Origin: Gongronella butleri
Lineage: Eukaryota > Mucoromycota > Mucoromycetes > Mucorales > Cunninghamellaceae
Direction: 5' to 3'
DNA: 64,000 nucleotides
NCBI GenBank assembly: GCA_025201375.1
Contig: JAIWZP010000029.1
Span: forward strand, 310,001-374,000
This document shows positions 60,251 through 64,000 of the stretch, piece after piece. Numbering within the stretch: position 1 is the stretch's first letter; each line of letters opens with the position of its first letter. The position numbers were made by a program, and so were the translations under genes. Under the pieces are notes generated by a model. The model had not been told where the DNA came from, did no database searches, and was given only the letters and a program-made list of their open reading frames with translations.

Positions 60251-60826
60251 CGTGTACGGAGAGACGGTGGTGATGAAGAACTTGCTTGTTTATTTTTTTA
60301 CTGTAAAATGCCTAAATGCGTATCATGATGATCAATTTTTCAGAGAGTTATTAGAGCTTAGAGACTCGTTCATGTTTCTTTTTGAAGCATCAAAAATTCA
60401 AAGGATGATGTGCTCATGTGCATCATTCACTGGTGGGATTGCACACTGTTCACGGCGATTGTGGCATTTGCATGAGAATAGAAATGAAAAATGATCAAAA
60501 CGCGACCAAAAAAACTGGGTTTCTTTCTTTGCTACAGTATGATAGTCAAATTTCCCTGAAGCACCGTGCAGCTTCGAAGAACGCGATACATAATTATGCA
60601 GCTAATAATCACTGCTGCGGGCAGTGGCGTACGCCGTCAAGAGTGATGTCAAGCGGAAAGCGCAATTACAGTAGAAAGGTGTGTTTGGCACTGCGCACAG
60701 GCGCGCCACGGTGCCTGAAGCGGGCTTTAATTATGCGCAGAGCTCGAAAAGGAAAGTGATATGAATGGCGGGTTCATGCGTGAGTCATCCGACAGTTTTT
60801 CGTCCTTCTTTTTTCTTCCTCTCTTA
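60251..60826. other. Spacer between R1 copy B and NAD kinase
   Basis: No gene was found. TACTGTA lies at 60299-60305 and TACAGTA at 60533-60539 and 60667-60673. The last 60 nt are the T/C-rich leader of the NAD kinase. An in-frame upstream ATG at 60761 exists, but the encoded stretch is low-complexity. Confidence 0.55.
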
Positions 60827-62656
60827 ATGTTACGTCTTGGTTTACGCGCCCCATGGCGCTCCATGCTCCATGTGCAAAGACAGTACTTTGCCAGCCGTGC
60901 CCTTGTCGACCTGCCCGACAAGGTCGACCTTGTGAGTGCCGTGCCTCCCCCTGGTAAGCGTCCATGCCAAGACAAAACGCGCCTCTTTGCTGGAACGACG
61001 CTGATTCCCCTTGCTTTGGATACTTTTCTAGCCGACGATCAGCCGTCCGATCCCCTCATGCCGCCCCGCTACGCGAATGACATTGTACAGCTGCCTGGCA
61101 GCACGTTTGGGTGCGTTCGCCACTTTCTTTTTTTTTTTTTTCTTTCTTTTTTAGTCTTTAATGCCGGTCTTTAATGTAAACGCTCACGTGTCCTCGTCAA
61201 CTTTTTTTTTTTTTTTCTAGTGGACATGTCCAGGTCAACTGGCAGCAGCAGCCGCGGACAATCCTGATTGTCAAAAAGCCCAATGACGGAGCGACCGAGA
61301 AGGCATTGGTGGAAATGGCAACGTAAAATGAGCAAAAACAAAGAGAGTAAAAAAAAAAAAACGAGGGTAACGCGTCGCTGATCCCCCTGGTCCTTATTGT
61401 AGCTGGCTCAAGGAGCGGTATCCTGGCGTGAATATCCTTGTGGAACCTGAGATTGCGGGTCAATTCCAGCGCGAGCTGCCGTTTGTTCATGCGCTGCACA
61501 AGGACCAGCAACATGAGTACGGCCGCGTTGTCGACTATGCCATCACCCTCGGTGGCGACGGCACCATGCTGCACCTGTCGTCGCTGTTCCCCAAGGCGGT
61601 TCCACCCGTCGTCTGCTTCTCCATGGGCACGCTCGGCTTCCTCATGTCCTTTCGTAAATCTAGCAATCACCCTTTTTTTTCGGTTGTGACAAGGTCGTAC
61701 TAACGCGCACGCTTTCTTTCCCCTGTTTTAGAATTCGCAAATTATACCAAGATCCTCGCCGATATGATGCGCGGCGAGTGCACCGTTGCGTTGCGCCGTC
61801 GTCTCTTTTGCTCGCTGCACCAGCACAATGGCAGTCGCATCACCGTTGATGGACATGAAGTCGGTAAGCTTGAGGGCCAGGGGGGATTTCTGGACAAAGG
61901 CATTCAATAACTGACTTTTGTTCTTAGGCGACCGCCAGGTGATGAACGAGGTGGCACTGCATCGTGGCCGCTATCCCCATCTGACGGCCATTGACTGCTA
62001 CGTGGACAATCAATACCTTACAGAGTGCATTGTAAATGTGAAAAAAGCGAGCGACAACGTCGTATTCTTATTTCCTTTTTTTATTCTTCATTCAGGCGGA
62101 TGGCTTGATTGTGTCCACACCCACAGGATCGACAGCATACTCGTTGTCTGCAGGTAAAAGGGTCTTGGCGCAGCAGCATGCACGCTTGAACAATGAATTC
62201 ATTGTTTTTTTTTTTTTTTTTCTTTTTTTTTTTGCTTTGTGTCACTTTTGCCCCTGAATACCCAGGCGGACCCATTGTGCATCCCAGCGTGCAGAGCCTG
62301 ATCATGACGCCCATCTGCCCACGATCGCTGTCGTTCCGCACCGTGCTCCTACCACCGAGCTCGGCGATCCAACTCAAGGTAAGAAACGGCAGCAAATGAC
62401 GCCGCAGTGAACATGTGTTTACCTCATTCCTTTTTTATTTTACGCTTTTGGTCAGATCGGCGAGTCGAGTCAGAGCCAGATTGAGGTGACCATGGACGGG
62501 CAAGAGGTGTTTTTGCTGGAAAAGGGCGAGTATGTGCAAGTGCGCATGTCCAAATATCCTGTGCCTTGCGTGACAAGGACAGGGCACCCGCAGGACGGCT
62601 TTGCCAAGGATTTGAACGAGGTGCTAAAGTGGAATCATCGATTCCAGCGGTCATGA
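60827..62656 (+). CDS. NAD(H) kinase, probably mitochondrial (Pos5-like)
   Basis: Nine exons: 60827-60953, 61032-61110, 61221-61322, 61403-61653, 61732-61863, 61928-62031, 62096-62153, 62266-62378, 62456-62656, giving 388 aa. It phosphorylates NAD(H) to NADP(H). Seen: the catalytic GGDGT (residues 153-157) in [69 protein letters not shown] and ITVDGHEV. The N-terminus (MLRLGLRAPWRSMLHVQRQY) is basic with hydroxyl residues, like a matrix-targeting signal, suggesting a Pos5-type enzyme. Intron 1 (78 nt) is a multiple of three and has no stop, so its retention would add 26 residues without breaking the frame. Confidence 0.94.
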
Positions 62657-62803
62657 CGCGCTTTTGTGCCTTTTTGTAAATAAATCAGCATCTTGTACAC
62701 AACTAAAAATACAAATCTTTTATTGTTTGGCGCTCGAGCATGGACCACGTGGCCGCGGAAAGGGAGAGGGGCGCACAGAGAAAGGGGAGAGACAGGTCCA
62801 CTT
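62657..62803. other. Short convergent spacer
   Basis: The space of about 150 nt between the NAD kinase stop and the deaminase stop. It contains an AATAAA-like element (aaataaatc near 62678) on the plus strand and A-rich sequence usable for the other direction. Confidence 0.5.
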
Positions 62804-63353
62804 TTAGTGATTTTTCCAGAAATCGACATGGTCCTTGATGATTTCGTCCTCCAATTCAGGAAAAGGGCCTTCCACTTTGACGGCACGCTGGCCAGCGGCA
62901 AACACATCGCGGCACGGTAGTGACATGGTGGGGTTTTGGTCGCTGTCGCCGGTCAATTCCAACAGACGCTTCTCAGACATACCATACACAACGCGGCCAA
63001 TGTTGGCCCAATAGCAGCTGCCTGCACACATGCAGCAAGGTTCAAAACTGGTGTACAGCGTGCACGATTGGAGGAATTGCGGCGTGAAATTGGTGTCTAA
63101 AATCACCAAAGCCAACAAAAAAAAAGTGAGTGACCATTGATTTTTTTTGCAGGAACACATTACATGCGACGCGTGCTAGAGTGCTTTCTGCGTGGTTCAG
63201 GGTATCAATGTTGCCTTGCTCCGCCAGGATTTGATTGTCTGGGCCGACGAGGATCGCGCCAAAGGGATGACGACCAAGGTCCATGGCGCGCTTGGCAACG
63301 GCGACCGTGCGACGCAAATGAGCGATCATCTCTGTGCGGGTAGGGTCTGTCAT
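62804..63353 (-). CDS. Cytidine/deoxycytidylate-deaminase-fold nucleoside or guanine deaminase
   Basis: Two exons on the minus strand: 63164-63353 and 62804-63096, giving 160 aa. The zinc site is complete: His54 and catalytic Glu56 (NHAES) plus Cys84 and Cys87 (EPCCMC). The surrounding text (RHPFGAILVGPDNQIL, CTLYTSFEPCCMCAG, YWANIGRVVYGMSEKRLLEL, LPCRDVF) matches the small guanine-deaminase-like/nucleoside-deaminase group widespread in bacteria and found in some fungi and plants. It is unlike yeast cytosine deaminase Fcy1. A second extra Cys85 is present. The substrate cannot be decided from sequence. A bacterial origin is possible but the gene has a normal local intron. Confidence 0.9.
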
Positions 63354-63917
63354 GGTGGGAGGCAATTTCAAAAAAGGCGGGGGAGGGTCGCAGCGGGTGG
63401 GCAGGTGGGGAGCAAAAGGGGAAAAAAACGCTTCTCAATTGTACCATTTGCTGATGGCATCGACGGAAGCGCTCTTTTTATATTCTTTTTGACAGGTATG
63501 ATTTCACACGCGTCGCCGCGCTATCTATTGCTCATGTCAAGCTAAATAAGCTTTGGAAAATACAGGTATTTTTTCACACCGCGAGGCACACCCATTGGTC
63601 ATTGCTGGGTCAAAAGAATCCACCCAGAATCAAGAAGCAAAGTGCGGATAAAAATCCGCTTTTTGTGGATGCACGCCGCATAATAGGAATTTCGTCCCTT
63701 TTGTCATCATTCCAAATCGCCCAAGCATCGAAAAAGCGCCGCAAAGGGTCCGTGTGCCCTTGACTTTGGCGTCTCTCAAGTCAAAAAGGCATGTGGCGAT
63801 CCTGCGTGGCCATTGGATGTCTATTTTTACTCCGATGCTAGGCCGAATGGGTGCCCTCTTTTAGCTGGCAAATGGGCGCTCTATCATGGAGCACCTCTCG
63901 CAATCGTGACGAGGAGG

Positions 63918-63948
<31 letters not shown>

Positions 63949-64000
63949 GCGCAAGTAGACCACAAGACAATTCATGTGACCCATTTCGTAGATAAAAGCC
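63354..64000. other. Deaminase upstream region to window end
   Basis: No gene was found. It holds the upstream region of the deaminase, several CCAAT/ATTGG-type pentamers (for example near 63595 and 63810) and a poly-A tract of about 26 nt near 63919-63944. A further gene may start beyond the right edge. Confidence 0.5.

Noticed and set aside
1..64000. CRISPR arrays, bacterial operons, ribosome-binding sites, prophage
   Set aside because: The DNA is eukaryotic; no direct-repeat/spacer pattern or prokaryotic gene layout was seen.

Overview
The window is nuclear DNA from a filamentous fungus. Almost every gene is split by short GT-AG introns (mostly 60-160 nt) whose 3' ends are rich in T, and the gene set is typical of fungi: a P4-ATPase flippase, large ribonucleotide reductase subunit, CK2 beta, Sso1-type syntaxin, a four-LIM protein, an mL38 mitoribosomal protein and a mitochondrial-type NAD kinase. 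A GPATCH8-like G-patch/zinc-finger protein, a pallidin-like BLOC-1 subunit and very CAA/CAG-rich proteins would fit an early-diverging lineage such as Mucoromycota. That placement is inference only. I see no viral, plasmid, CRISPR, tRNA or rRNA genes.

Layout. 0.8-5.8 kb: flippase (+). 6.0-9.6 kb: two tandem aldo/keto reductases (-). 11.1-13.8 kb: RNR1 (-). 13.8-18.8 kb: gene-free repeat island. 18.9-20.0 kb: polyQ protein (-), divergent from a SUN/SLP1-type ER protein (20.2-23.7 kb, +) and a small acidic membrane protein (23.9-24.6 kb, +). 25.0-26.1 kb: CK2 beta (-). 26.9-27.9 kb: pallidin-like protein (+). 28-29.8 kb: repeats. 29.8-31.8 kb: syntaxin (-). 32.2-33.2 kb: TMA22/DENR (-). 33.6-34.9 kb: G-patch/C2H2 protein (-). 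35-36.9 kb: repeats. 36.9-39.1 kb: LIM protein (-), divergent from a GMPPA-type nucleotidyltransferase (39.5-41.4 kb, +). 42.9-44.5 kb: Bni4-like protein (+). 44.6-46.7 kb: repeats. 46.7-48.0 kb: mL38 (+). 48.3-49.6 kb: unknown protein (-). 50.5-52.1 kb: beta-lactamase-fold protein (+). 52.4-54.3 kb: secreted FAD-linked oxidase (-). 54.3-60.8 kb: large repeat island. 60.8-62.7 kb: NAD kinase (+). 62.8-63.4 kb: nucleoside/guanine-type deaminase (-).

The genes are mostly unrelated housekeeping functions. Loose themes are membrane traffic and polarity (flippase, syntaxin, pallidin-like, LIM, Bni4-like), nucleotide metabolism (RNR1, deaminase, NAD kinase, GMPPA) and translation (TMA22, mL38). I assembled every exon chain by hand; in each gene the exon lengths sum to a multiple of three with an uninterrupted reading frame.

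The most interesting content lies between the genes. At least six segments belong to one degenerate repeat family, called R1 here, whose two long copies (14.92-18.03 and 56.53-60.25 kb) can be aligned. At several aligned sites one copy reads TA and the other reads TACAGTA or TACTGTA, with matching flanks. That is the pattern left when a Tc1/mariner-type transposon ending in CAG excises from a duplicated TA target. I located 29 such heptamers, all in gene-free islands, and saw no transposase or intact element in the window.
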